Below, in pieces: positions 19,805 to 29,546 of a stretch of DNA of 41,355 nucleotides. Under the pieces are notes generated by a model that was given only the letters and a program-made list of their open reading frames with translations, made no database searches and was not told the DNA's origin. This stretch comes from Verrucomicrobiales bacterium (GTDB taxonomy: Bacteria > Verrucomicrobiota > Verrucomicrobiia > Verrucomicrobiales > DEV007), in the NCBI GenBank assembly GCA_022361255.1, contig JAKSBG010000438.1, positions 1 to 41,355 of the forward strand, in the 5' to 3' direction. How positions within the stretch are numbered: the stretch's first letter is position 1; every line of letters begins with the position of its first letter. The translations under genes were made by a program, and so were the position numbers.

Positions 19805-21379
19805 ATGACGAAGTCACTCTCTATTCCGCTCCTGTTGTTGCTCTCGCTCTTCCACCCGGTTTTGGCCAAGGAGCCGATACCGCCCAAAAACTTCCGCGCC
19901 ATTTTCAACGGAAAGGATCTCAGCGGATGGTATGGACTGAATCCCCATTCCGTCGCCAAGCTCGAGGGCGAAAAGCGCGAGGCAAAGCTGGCGGAAATGA
20001 AAAAGGAATTCGCAAATCACTGGACGGTGGAGAACGGCGAGCTGGTCAACGACGGTCACGGTGCCTACGCGACGACGGAAGAGGAGTTTGGCGATTTTGA
20101 ATTGCACCTCGAATACAAAACCGTGGCCGGAGCTGATAGTGGAATCTATTTGCGGGGAACTCCGCAGGTGCAGATTTGGGATTCGAATCAGGAATTCAAC
20201 CCTGACAAACCCACCCGGCGGCCGCATCTCGGATCGGGTGGTCTTTTCAACAATACTCCTGACACGCTGGGGCGCGATCCCCTACGCAAAGTCGACCGGC
20301 CTTTTGGACAGTGGAACCAGTTCCGGATCATTCAAGTCGGAGCGAGAACCTGGGTCTGGCTGAATGGTAAAGCCGTCGTCGAGGGCGCAGTGATGGAAAA
20401 TTTCTGGGACCGGGAGAAACCGCTCCCCGCGAAGGGACCGATGATGTTGCAGACACACGGTGGCGAAATTCGCTGGCGGAACATTTTCGTTCGGGAAATT
20501 GGAGAAAAGGAGGGAAAAGCATATCTGGCGGCGCGATCTCCGCTTCCGAATCCGACGCATTTTGACGTTCCCTATGGTCCGCATTTGAAACAGAGAATCC
20601 ATTTCTGGCAGGCGGAATCGGAAGAGCCGACGCCGATGGTCCTGTTCATCCACGGTGGCGGATGGAGAGGCGGAGGCCGGCTCAGCGGGTTGAGCGGTTC
20701 GCTCAACACCTTTCTCGCTGCCGGTGTTTCCGTGGCGTCGGTAGAGTATCGTTTCACTCCCGAGGCGACGGAAGATGGAGTTGTTCCTCCTGTGAAAGGT
20801 CCGCTCCACGATGCCGCCCGTGCCTTGCAGTTGATTCGGAGCAAGGCGGGAGAGTGGAATATCGACAAGGATCGCATCGGCGCTTCCGGTGGATCGGCCG
20901 GGGCGTGTTCGTCGCTCTGGCTCGCGTTTCACAGTGATCTCGCCGAACCGGACAGTGACGATCCGGTTGCGCGGGAATCGACACGGCTCTGGTGTGCTGC
21001 GGTCAGCGGTGCGCAGACGACGCTCGATCCAAAGCAGATGAGAGACTGGACTCCGAACAGTCGCTACGGGGCTCACGCGTTCGGTTTGGCAGATTTTACG
21101 GAGTTTTACGAAAAGCGTGGGGAGATCAAGGAATGGATCGCAGAGTTCTCTCCCTACGCCAATGTCAGTAGTGGCGACCCTCCCGTATTCCTTACGTACT
21201 CAAGTCCGCCGAACCTCGGAAAAGAGGAGAAGGACCCGACGCACACCGCAAACTTCGGCGTGAAACTGAAAGAGCACTGCGAGGCAAACGGTGTGGAGTG
21301 TCAGTTGTATTATCCGGGTGCGGAGGGGGTGGAATACGATTCGACGGTCTCCTATCTGATCGCGAAGTTGAAAGAATAG
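19805..21379 (+). CDS. DUF1080 (3-keto-disaccharide hydrolase-like) domain fused to alpha/beta hydrolase/esterase
   Basis: NFRAIFNGKDLSGWYGLNPHS...YLRGTPQVQIWD...RNIFVREI; then VLFIHGGGWRGGGR...VEYRFTPEA...DRIGASGGSAGACSSLW. Confidence 0.88.
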   Translation: MTKSLSIPLLLLLSLFHPVLAKEPIPPKNFRAIFNGKDLSGWYGLNPHSVAKLEGEKREAKLAEMKKEFANHWTVENGELVNDGHGAYATTEEEFGDFELHLEYKTVAGADSGIYLRGTPQVQIWDSNQEFNPDKPTRRPHLGSGGLFNNTPDTLGRDPLRKVDRPFGQWNQFRIIQVGARTWVWLNGKAVVEGAVMENFWDREKPLPAKGPMMLQTHGGEIRWRNIFVREIGEKEGKAYLAARSPLPNPTHFDVPYGPHLKQRIHFWQAESEEPTPMVLFIHGGGWRGGGRLSGLSGSLNTFLAAGVSVASVEYRFTPEATEDGVVPPVKGPLHDAARALQLIRSKAGEWNIDKDRIGASGGSAGACSSLWLAFHSDLAEPDSDDPVARESTRLWCAAVSGAQTTLDPKQMRDWTPNSRYGAHAFGLADFTEFYEKRGEIKEWIAEFSPYANVSSGDPPVFLTYSSPPNLGKEEKDPTHTANFGVKLKEHCEANGVECQLYYPGAEGVEYDSTVSYLIAKLKE

Positions 21380-21399
21380 CCGGCGTCCCTTTCTATCCA

Positions 21400-21450
21400 A
21401 CCCTGTTGCCTGTTTGACTCAACCCTGTCAGGTCCTTCGCTCAACAGGGT
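21400..21450 (+). repeat. Dispersed 22-bp-phased ACCCTGT element, copy C
   Basis: ACCCTGT at 21400 and 21422, inverted ACAGGGT at 21444 (22-bp steps); middle unit ACCCTGTCAGGTC; TCAACCCTGT/ACAGGGTTGA stem at 21419-21453. Confidence 0.8.
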
Positions 21451-21486
21451 TGAGGAGCGGATTCGTCTCTTGAGGAGCGGATTCGT
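21450..21486 (+). repeat. Tandem direct repeat
   Basis: TTGAGGAGCGGATTCGT at 21450-21466 and 21470-21486 (period 20). Confidence 0.85.
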
Positions 21487-21575
21487 ATCCCACGTCTGGC
21501 TCAATCGCGGTGTCACAAAAAGGTGGATTCAGTGATATTCTGGTAAAGAACGTGCTCTAATCTCTTCCTACAGCT

Positions 21576-22925
21576 ATGAACAATCTTGATCGAAGAACTG
21601 CTTTGCGCCGGCTCGCCATGGGTGCCGGTGCAGCATTTGGATCCGCTGCTTTTCCCGGCCTGACCGGGGCTGCTGCAAAATCAACTTCCGCTGCCGGAAG
21701 AGTTGCCTCCGGCGGTCCGAAGCGAGTGATCTTTTTCCTGCAAAATCAGGGGTTCGATCCGAAGACCTGTATTCCGGCGGGAATGAAAAACAGCGGGTCG
21801 CTTGCCAAAGCAGTTCTCCCCGAGCCGATCAAAGCACTGGAGCCTTTTAAGGAAAAACTTCACATCATCAACGGTCTTCACGGCTTGCACACCAGCCCGT
21901 CGCACAGTGCCTTTTTCGGAGCACTGGGCGGTTACCGGGGCAGTGACGGTGTTCCCCCGAGTGCGTCGACGATTGACTACGAGCTGAGCAAGGTTCTTCC
22001 GGAGACTCTTCTCCCGCACCTTTGTATCGGGATGGACTCGATGGAGAATATGGTTGCGAAACCCACGGTTGCGAACCTCTCTGCGCGGGGGGCAGGAAAG
22101 CCGATCTTCATGCACTCCAACCCGAATCATCTTTACCAGATGCTCTACGGGGGAATTTCCAGCGGCGACATTCGCAGCCAGCACGAAGCGAAATCCGGCA
22201 TGTTTGATCGTATCGAACAAATGGCGGCAGCAGAGGGCAAATCTCTGCCCACTGCGGACAAATTGCGCTTTCATGAATTCGTGCAGGGTTTCAACGACAT
22301 GAACGGTCTCCGCGAGAGGTTGGGCGCGGTCTCTGACCATCTCGAGAAGTTCGCTCCTGAAGTGGATGAAGGCTACTCGCAGCCGGAGTTTGAAACTGAC
22401 TGGCATGACCGGCTTCTCGATCTGGGAATTTCCGCTTTGAAATCCGGCACGACCAGCGTGTTGACGATTGGGTCCGGTCGTGGAGAAATCTTCGGTGCCT
22501 GGAAGGGACTGGGAGTCGAAGAGCAGGGCCACAATCTCGGTCACATGGAACAGCCGGATAACCCGATCTGGGTGAAGATTCGTCAGTACAACAGCCGCAT
22601 GCTCGTGAAGCTGATGGAAGAGCTGGAAAGCGTCCCCGAGGGCAGCGGAACGATGATGGACAACACTCTCATCGTTTACACCAGTAACAATGCGGACAGG
22701 CAGCACACGAGCGGGGCAACCTGGCCGGTGATGCTGCTCGGAAATTGCAATGGCGTTTTCAAAAGCGGACAGTTCACTCAGCTCGACGGGAAACGACCGA
22801 TCAATGCACTGTACTCCACGTTGCTGAACACGGTTGGAGTCAACTGTGACCGCTTCAATATGAGCGACAAAATGGCTGCGAAGTTCGATAACGGCAGCGG
22901 CCCGTTGCGCGAAATTCTGGCGTAA
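21576..22925 (+). CDS. DUF1552 domain-containing protein with Tat-like signal
   Basis: [39 protein letters not shown]...[25 protein letters not shown]; paralogue of 34136..35419. Confidence 0.88.
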   Translation: MNNLDRRTALRRLAMGAGAAFGSAAFPGLTGAAAKSTSAAGRVASGGPKRVIFFLQNQGFDPKTCIPAGMKNSGSLAKAVLPEPIKALEPFKEKLHIINGLHGLHTSPSHSAFFGALGGYRGSDGVPPSASTIDYELSKVLPETLLPHLCIGMDSMENMVAKPTVANLSARGAGKPIFMHSNPNHLYQMLYGGISSGDIRSQHEAKSGMFDRIEQMAAAEGKSLPTADKLRFHEFVQGFNDMNGLRERLGAVSDHLEKFAPEVDEGYSQPEFETDWHDRLLDLGISALKSGTTSVLTIGSGRGEIFGAWKGLGVEEQGHNLGHMEQPDNPIWVKIRQYNSRMLVKLMEELESVPEGSGTMMDNTLIVYTSNNADRQHTSGATWPVMLLGNCNGVFKSGQFTQLDGKRPINALYSTLLNTVGVNCDRFNMSDKMAAKFDNGSGPLREILA

Positions 22926-22963
22926 GCTGCCGGCTTGCCGTTTGGTGCCGGGGAAGGAGACAA

Positions 22964-23635
22964 GTGATCCACGAGTCAGGTTCTGACGGGGAGCTGAAAA
23001 TCCTGTATCAGGATGAAGTTCTCGTCGTTGTCGACAAGCCGGCCGGTATGCTGGTTCATCCGGGGCGGGAACCTGAACCACGTGAACAAATTGCGATGAA
23101 AGTCCTGCGGGACCAAATTGGTCAACGCATCAATACTTTGCATCGTCTCGACCGTCCCACTTCGGGAGTGCTGCTCTTTGCTTTGGAGAAAAAGGCGGGG
23201 GCTCACCTGAGAAAATTGTTCGACGCGCACCTCGTTGAAAAACGCTACACAGCGGTTGTCATCGGGGAAACACCGGAGGCCTGGTCCTGCCATTTACCGC
23301 TTCGTAAAACGGAGGAGGAGCCGGAGCGGAAGGCAGAGACGAATTTCAAACGTTTGTCTGTAGTGGAGAAACAGGGAAGGTTGTTTTCTGTTCTCCAGGT
23401 TGAGCCCCGAACGGGGCGGTATCATCAGATTCGCCGTCACCTGGCGTCAGACGGATTTCCCATTGTCGGCGATTTTCTTTACGGGGATGTCGGGATGATG
23501 GATACCATCGCCTCGGGTTCCGGAAGCGGTCGGCTTTTGCTGCATGCCTCGCGAATCGGATTTGAACATCCGGTTGGAAACGAGTTCTTCGAGGTGGAAG
23601 CGGAGCTGCCGGAACGGTTCGCCTACTTCCTTTGA
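22964..23635 (+). CDS. RluA-family pseudouridine synthase (TruC-like, no S4 domain)
   Basis: VVVDKPAGMLVHPG; NTLHRLDRPTSGVLLFAL; EPRTGRYHQIRRHLA. Confidence 0.9.
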   Translation: MIHESGSDGELKILYQDEVLVVVDKPAGMLVHPGREPEPREQIAMKVLRDQIGQRINTLHRLDRPTSGVLLFALEKKAGAHLRKLFDAHLVEKRYTAVVIGETPEAWSCHLPLRKTEEEPERKAETNFKRLSVVEKQGRLFSVLQVEPRTGRYHQIRRHLASDGFPIVGDFLYGDVGMMDTIASGSGSGRLLLHASRIGFEHPVGNEFFEVEAELPERFAYFL

Positions 23636-23700
23636 GTCGGCGTTTTGCGGCCACAATGACGGTAAAGACAACTCGGCGAGTGATTGTAAAATAAAAGAAA

Positions 23701-26331
23701 ATGAAAACGGGCAGGCTTATCTCCAGATCCTCTTTCTCCCTGGCTTTTTACCTAGTGGTGTTTGTTGCCTCAGGTATCGGGACGCTCATCAGGGCGGCGG
23801 ACACCTACACGCCGGGTGAGCCGGTGAAGGGCAATTTCAAAAATTTCGCACAGGGATTTCTCGAAAAGCACTGCTACGAATGCCACGACGATCTAACTGC
23901 TGAGGCGGATCTGAATTTGCTCGAACTGGAGAGTGTCGACGAGACAAATGCGGCCGTCTGGAAATCGGTCTGGGCTCAGGTTTCCCTTCAGGAAATGCCG
24001 CCAAAGGATGAAACGCAGCCGGAAGTAATCGAACGACTGCGTTTCTCCGACTGGATCGTCGGTGAGCTGCAACGGGTCATGAAAAAAAGGGGGGGCTTCA
24101 CCGCGCATCTCGATCCGAAAAAAGCCAATTTCCTCGATCACAACTTGCTCTTCGGTGAACTCCCCGAAGGCATCGAGCTCGTACCGACTTCATCACCGGC
24201 GCGAATCTGGCGGATCACGCCGCAGGAGCATATCACGAGGTTGAATGAATTGATCAATACGGAGCCGGAGTTCGATCCCGCGAAGCCCGGTTTGCGGGCT
24301 CACGGTGATGTCGTTCCAACCAATCATGGCGGCGAGCTGAAACTCTATTTTGGGACGGATCGAATCACAAGCTGGGTAGGGGGAACGGTCGCCTACGCGA
24401 CAGCAGTCAAAAGTGTTCCCGTTGTTCTTTCATCCGGCCGGAAACACGGGCTTGAGAACTATCCGCATTTCTATTCGGTCAACAGTGCTGAGGCAACGCA
24501 GATTCTCGGCAAAGCGGAGGACATCCTGCAATACATGGCATACGGGCCGCTCAGTATCGTAGGGATGCCGGAGCAGATTACGGACGACCCGAAGACCTAC
24601 GACAAGGTAAAGCCTCCGGGGGACCTTCGCGGGCTTCCCACAGCAATCACCTACAGCACGAAAGTGGTGCGACCGCTTACCCCGGTGTATGAACTCATGA
24701 AAGAACCGGGCTTCTCCGACGAGCGTTTGCGCGAAGCCGTAGACTACGTTTTTGAGGCGCTTACGTTTCGTCCTCCGCGCCGGGAAGAGTCAGATGACTA
24801 CGTCGAGATTGTGAAAAACTCGATCGATACGGTTGGAAAGGAGGATGGGGTCTTTATGGGCCTTTCATCCATTTTTCTGGATCGAGACGCGCTTTTTCGC
24901 CCCGAGTTGGCGATGGAGGGAAAACCCGATGAACACGGTCGGGTCATGCTGCAGGACTGGGAACTCGGTTTGGCTGTGAACCACGCTCTCCGCTACATCA
25001 AGCCGGACGAAGAACTCCGCAAATCGATCGTCGAAGGTCGCATGAGGACAAGAGAGGATGTCGAGCGCGAAGTCGGCCGGATGCTCTCGGACGACAGCAT
25101 TCGCAAGCCGAGAATTCTTCGATTTTTCCGCGATTTCTTCGATCACGATCTGGGAGGCTACATCTGTAAAGACACCCGTGCGCTCGGGGAGACCGGCGTG
25201 TCCAACCGGGGAGTCGCTCACTATCGGGCGATGTTTGACGCAACGGCGAGCACTGACCGGCTCATCGAGTTGGTTCTGGAAAAAGACAAAGATGTTCTGA
25301 AAGAGCTTCTGACGACGGAACAAGTGGTCGTGAACAACACGGATAAAACCTACTTCGGCAGACGCCTCACCGAAGAAGAGGAAAAGGCAGCTGTGGAGCG
25401 AAAAAAAGAGGAGGATGCCGCGATCATCGCTCAGGTAAAAGCGGAACTGAAAACCGTCGAGACGGATCTGGTGGAAGTGGAAGGGAATTTGAAGAGCAAG
25501 GATCTCGAGCCAAAAGCGAAGAAAGCTCTTGAAAACAGAAAGCGGCGTTTGGAAGCGGACAGGAAACGTCTGGAGCGTGAGCGGAAATCGAAGCGGAGCG
25601 ACATCAATGTGAGAGTCGCCGAAGTCGAGTTGGATGGACCTCCGATTTATGCGCGGGTCGGCCGGCGTTCCTTCGGCAGGGGATCGATGACTCCGGAGCG
25701 GAAGCTGGCAACCGTTCCGGAAGGCGAGCGGCTCGGAATATTAACCCACCCCGCCTGGTTGGTTTCCCATTCCGACGCAATGGACAACCACGCCATCCAT
25801 CGCGGCATCTGGATTCGCGAGCGACTGCTGGGAGGAGGAATCCCGGATGTCCCGATAACAGTGGATGCCCAGCTTCCGGATGAACCGCAAAACACCCTGC
25901 GCGAGCGGATGAGGGTAACCCGGGAGAAATACTGCTGGACCTGTCATGAGAAAATGGACCCACTCGGGTTACCCTTTGAAATGTATAACCACGCCGGTCT
26001 GTTCCGAACAACGGAGAAAGGGGAACCTGTTGATACGAGCGGTGAAATTATCGATTCCGGCGATCCCGGGCTCGACGGACCGGTTGCCAATGCGATCGAA
26101 ATGATCGAGAAACTCGCGGAGAGCGAGCGTGTCGAGCAGGTCTTCGTCCGGCACGCGTTCCGTTTCTGGATGGGGCGCAATGAAACGCTCCATGATGCTC
26201 CTGTTTTGCAGGCGGCACACAAAGCGTATCGAGATGGAGGGGGCAGCATGAAGGCATTGATCACCTCGCTGGTGACGTCGGATGCCTTCTTGTACCGGAA
26301 AGTAAATCGCGGGGAAGTAACGGCGAACTGA
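23701..26331 (+). CDS. DUF1592/DUF1588/DUF1585-type secreted protein with cytochrome-like motifs
   Basis: [13 protein letters not shown]...[72 protein letters not shown]. Coiled-coil-rich insertion near residues 555-640. Confidence 0.88.
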   Translation: MKTGRLISRSSFSLAFYLVVFVASGIGTLIRAADTYTPGEPVKGNFKNFAQGFLEKHCYECHDDLTAEADLNLLELESVDETNAAVWKSVWAQVSLQEMPPKDETQPEVIERLRFSDWIVGELQRVMKKRGGFTAHLDPKKANFLDHNLLFGELPEGIELVPTSSPARIWRITPQEHITRLNELINTEPEFDPAKPGLRAHGDVVPTNHGGELKLYFGTDRITSWVGGTVAYATAVKSVPVVLSSGRKHGLENYPHFYSVNSAEATQILGKAEDILQYMAYGPLSIVGMPEQITDDPKTYDKVKPPGDLRGLPTAITYSTKVVRPLTPVYELMKEPGFSDERLREAVDYVFEALTFRPPRREESDDYVEIVKNSIDTVGKEDGVFMGLSSIFLDRDALFRPELAMEGKPDEHGRVMLQDWELGLAVNHALRYIKPDEELRKSIVEGRMRTREDVEREVGRMLSDDSIRKPRILRFFRDFFDHDLGGYICKDTRALGETGVSNRGVAHYRAMFDATASTDRLIELVLEKDKDVLKELLTTEQVVVNNTDKTYFGRRLTEEEEKAAVERKKEEDAAIIAQVKAELKTVETDLVEVEGNLKSKDLEPKAKKALENRKRRLEADRKRLERERKSKRSDINVRVAEVELDGPPIYARVGRRSFGRGSMTPERKLATVPEGERLGILTHPAWLVSHSDAMDNHAIHRGIWIRERLLGGGIPDVPITVDAQLPDEPQNTLRERMRVTREKYCWTCHEKMDPLGLPFEMYNHAGLFRTTEKGEPVDTSGEIIDSGDPGLDGPVANAIEMIEKLAESERVEQVFVRHAFRFWMGRNETLHDAPVLQAAHKAYRDGGGSMKALITSLVTSDAFLYRKVNRGEVTAN

Positions 26332-26371
26332 CACGTCTCCGCGTCGTTGTCCCGGGCTTGCTCTTTTGCTT

Positions 26372-26388
26372 GCCCGCAGGTTGCGGGC
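26372..26388 (+). promoter_or_regulatory. Perfect hairpin in the leader of the selenoprotein gene
   Basis: GCCCGCA GGT TGCGGGC, 7-bp perfect stem between the DUF1592 stop (26331) and ATG 26408. Confidence 0.4.
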
Positions 26389-26407
26389 TGCCGTAGAATC
26401 TCAATGT

Positions 26408-27730
26408 ATGAGATTTGGGTCCGTTTTTCTTAGCCTGGCAATTGCCTCCTTTTTTCCCGCAAGTCTGCAGTCTGCAGACGGGAAAAAAACGAGGGATGAA
26501 ATGGTGATCGAAGATCGCGATGAGCTGCAGAACAGCGACACCTGGATCTACAACGATCTCGAAAAGGCGAAGGAAGCGGCAGCAGCTTCCGGCAAGCCGA
26601 TGATGATCGTTTTTCGCTGCATCCCATGACACGCCTGCAGTGATTTTGACGAGCAGGTTGTTCGTCGCGATGATACGATTTCCGCCCTGATGGACGAGTT
26701 CGTCTGTCTGCGAATCATTCAGTTCAACGGAGTTGATCTGTCGCTCTTTCAGTTCGACTACGACATGTCATTTGCCGTGTTTTTTCTTAATGCCGACGGC
26801 ACCATCTACGGTCGATACGGAACGAGAAACGAGAGGCCGGAAAAAGCCGACAGTCAGATTTCGATGGAGGGAATGCGGAAGGCAATGGAAGCAAGTCTTG
26901 CGCTTCACCGCGAGTATCCCGGAAATGCCGAACAGCTGGAAGCGAAGCGTGGCCCTGCGCCAGAGCACCTGCGACCGGAGCAATATCCGCAGCTAAGCAA
27001 ATACACACCGAAAATCAATTACGGCAACCAGGTTGCGAAGAGTTGCATCCATTGTCACCAGGTTCACAATGCAGAGCGGCAGGGCTTGCGCGACGCGAAG
27101 CAGCCCATACCGGATGAGGTTCTGTATTTGTATCCGATGCCTTCAGTTGTGGGGTTTTCACTCGATCCGGAATCGCGTGCTACAGTGAAATCGGTGGTTT
27201 CTGATTCGCCGGCGGGGAAAGCAGGATTGAGCGTGGGAGATGAGTTGCTTTTCGCCGCTGGACAGCCACTCGTTTCCGCTGCGGATTTTCAATGGGTTCT
27301 TCAAAACACGCCCGGTGCAGGTGGTTCGATTCCATTGAAAGTCCGGCGAGCAGGCGAAGTCAGAGAAATACCACTGAGGCTGGAAAATGGATGGAGAAAG
27401 AGAACTGATTTCGGATGGCGTGTTTCGACCTGGGATCTTCGGCGAATGGCTCTGGGAGGGATGGTTTTTGAAACCGATGAAACGGGTGCAGCCACACCGC
27501 TGAAACTTTCTGTAAAGGGGGCGGGGCGACACGGCGGTCACGCAGTTGCAAGGAGGGCGGGGGCGAGAGAAGGGGATCGAATTGTCTCCATTGCAGGTTT
27601 GTCAGGAAAGCCTGCGACCGAGGCGGAAGTGATTGCTCACATCCTTGAAATCACAGAAAAAGGTGACTCGATTGATGTGGTGGTGAAGCGAGGTGAGACA
27701 GAAATCCCGATTTCATTCCGGACGCAGTAG
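26408..27730 (+). CDS. Thioredoxin-like/PDZ selenoprotein (UGA-encoded Sec at codon 74)
   Basis: MRFGSVFLSLAIASFFPASLQSADG...SGKPMMIVFRCIP-U-HACSDFDEQVVRRDDTISALMDEFVCLRIIQFNGVDLSLFQFDYDMSFAVFFLNADGTIYGRYGTR...SCIHCHQVHN...PDZ. The two track ORFs (26366..26629, 26690..27730) share a frame, split only by TGA 26627-26629. Confidence 0.85.
26647..26667 (+). promoter_or_regulatory. Candidate bacterial SECIS element
   Basis: GACGAGCA GGU UGUUCGUC (26648-26666): 8-bp stem with one G-U pair, extendable by U26647-G26667; GGU apical loop begins 27 nt after the UGA. Confidence 0.7.
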
Positions 27731-27863
27731 ATGCCTTTCTGGCAGAATGAAACGAAACAGGGAGTGGTGCGAGAAACAACGGATTGAGTCCTGACTTCTG
27801 CCCTGTTTGATTGGTTTCCCGAATGTCGGAGAAGCACATCTTTTCGTAAGTTCCGTGCCTTGT

Positions 27864-29546
27864 TTATCGCAGGGAGCGACTGCGCTCATAGAGGCTTGCC
27901 ATCTCTTCGTCCTGCAGAGCCGTTTTGAAAATGGCAATTTCATCCATGCGACCATTGAGGTTACGGATTGCAAAGACGGGATCCTCGCGGAAGGGCTGGC
28001 CCCAGTTTCCGATTTCGGCGCTACCTATCCGAAGTTCATCAATGTAATACTCGGGCTTGATTTCTTCACGGGAAATCCGCTCGCCGTTTACATAGTGTGA
28101 GACACGTTTGTTCTGAGGGTCGATAACCGATGCAAGGTGAAGCCATTGGCCGCTCATCGAAGGATCCCACATCGGGGGCGAGAAATAGAGTCGCTGAAAG
28201 CGGATGGCAGGTCCGTCAGGATTTTTCGGGTTGGGACGGGAATCGTCCACCATCACTGAAACCATCATGGATCCGTCGTCTCGGATCTGCCAGTGAGGCT
28301 CGCCGGTTTCGTAGCTGTCCGCCATGAAAAGGGCATTGTACCAGCGATCGAGACTGTCGATACGGACCCATGCGACAAAGGAGAACGCGGAAAATTCCCC
28401 GGGGAGGTTGACCCGGACCCGTGACCCGGGGCGGCGGAATTCGAGAGCCTGTTTCATGCCGGTCCAGCGGCCGTCAACGCGTTCGGCAAGAATGGTGGCC
28501 CCGTCGAGTTCCGGATTTCGCGGGAGCGCGAGATTGGGAATCAGCGGCTCATTGGATCTCTGATCGAATGTGTAGTAGGCGATCAGCCGATCATCGCCGG
28601 CCAGTGAATCCCGGTGGGACTTCCAGCGGTCGAAATCACTTCTTCTCTGCTCAATCGCTCTCGAGTCAAAACGCTTTGCATCGGGGAACGAAACCCGGCC
28701 GTTCTCGATTTTCTCGGAAGGTCCTTCTACAGGGAGATCAAGCGCGTCGCCTTTTTCGAGAATCGTTTCCTCTTCGTCGCGGTGGCGAAGAGCAATTTCC
28801 CCGTCAATGACTTCAACATGACTTTTGCCCTCGCGCACAACGAGGCCGAATTCAGTTCCAAGGTCGACGATCTCAGAGGATGGTGCGTGCAACTTGAAAC
28901 CTCTCGCCGCCGGCGGCACCTGCATACGGACGGCTCCTTCGAGACAGGATGCTTCCCAGGCGGACTTCAAAGAAATTCGCGAAGGTCCTTCCACCGTCAT
29001 GGTGGCTCCGGAGAAAAACTGGATTTCGGCTGTTCCCGACGCAAGGTGAATCGACTCGGCTCCGAGGGTGTCACCTTCCCGGTGTGATTCGTCAGTGGCC
29101 CACTCGGCATCGAAAAGGCGGGTAAGAGCAGCGAATCCTTCCGCAGAGGGTTCGTCGTTCTCCACGACGGGAGAGCTCGAGTCCGGACGCGAGGCCACAA
29201 ACATGAAAACGAGTCCAAGCAGGAATGCCAGGCCGGCAGCGATAGCAACAGGAATAGCTCTGCGACTCCCGGATGATATGGTTTCAGAAAACGGGATCGT
29301 TTCCGGCGTTTCGTCGACCCAGCTGGCAATGCTGCTTTGGCTGGAATCAGCGAGGGAGTCTTCGGCGAATTCGCGAAGACTGTCGTCAATGTGAAGGCAC
29401 CGGCGCATCGTTGCCCGCAGCTCCGGACTCTCCTTCATGCGGTCCTGCAGACTGGCGAAGGCTTCGGGATCGATGGTGCCATCGAGGTAGTCCCCGATCC
29501 AGTTCTGCTCGTCGCGGGAAAGTGCTTTCCAGGAATCAGGCTTCAT
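27864..29546 (-). CDS. FecR-like transmembrane regulator with C-terminal LamG domain
   Basis: Cytoplasmic WIGDYLDGTIDPEAFASLQDRM; TM PVAIAAGLAFLLGLVFMFVA; FecR-like VDLGTEFGLVVREGKSHVEVIDGEI; LamG-like LIAYYTFDQRS...MDEIAIFKTALQDEEM. Confidence 0.85.
   Translation of the reverse strand: MKPDSWKALSRDEQNWIGDYLDGTIDPEAFASLQDRMKESPELRATMRRCLHIDDSLREFAEDSLADSSQSSIASWVDETPETIPFSETISSGSRRAIPVAIAAGLAFLLGLVFMFVASRPDSSSPVVENDEPSAEGFAALTRLFDAEWATDESHREGDTLGAESIHLASGTAEIQFFSGATMTVEGPSRISLKSAWEASCLEGAVRMQVPPAARGFKLHAPSSEIVDLGTEFGLVVREGKSHVEVIDGEIALRHRDEEETILEKGDALDLPVEGPSEKIENGRVSFPDAKRFDSRAIEQRRSDFDRWKSHRDSLAGDDRLIAYYTFDQRSNEPLIPNLALPRNPELDGATILAERVDGRWTGMKQALEFRRPGSRVRVNLPGEFSAFSFVAWVRIDSLDRWYNALFMADSYETGEPHWQIRDDGSMMVSVMVDDSRPNPKNPDGPAIRFQRLYFSPPMWDPSMSGQWLHLASVIDPQNKRVSHYVNGERISREEIKPEYYIDELRIGSAEIGNWGQPFREDPVFAIRNLNGRMDEIAIFKTALQDEEMASLYERSRSLR

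Noticed and set aside
21681-23081. 466-aa minus-strand ORF
   Set aside because: Antisense to the DUF1552 gene; no signal peptide or domain.
26366-26629. Independent 87-aa protein ending at TGA 26629
   Set aside because: Same frame and domain continuity with 26690..27730 support one read-through selenoprotein rather than a separate short gene.
26408-27730. Nonsense-mutated pseudogene interpretation of the TGA
   Set aside because: Single TGA exactly at the redox position, rest of frame intact, and a SECIS-like hairpin at correct distance; not formally excluded without selAB/selC data.
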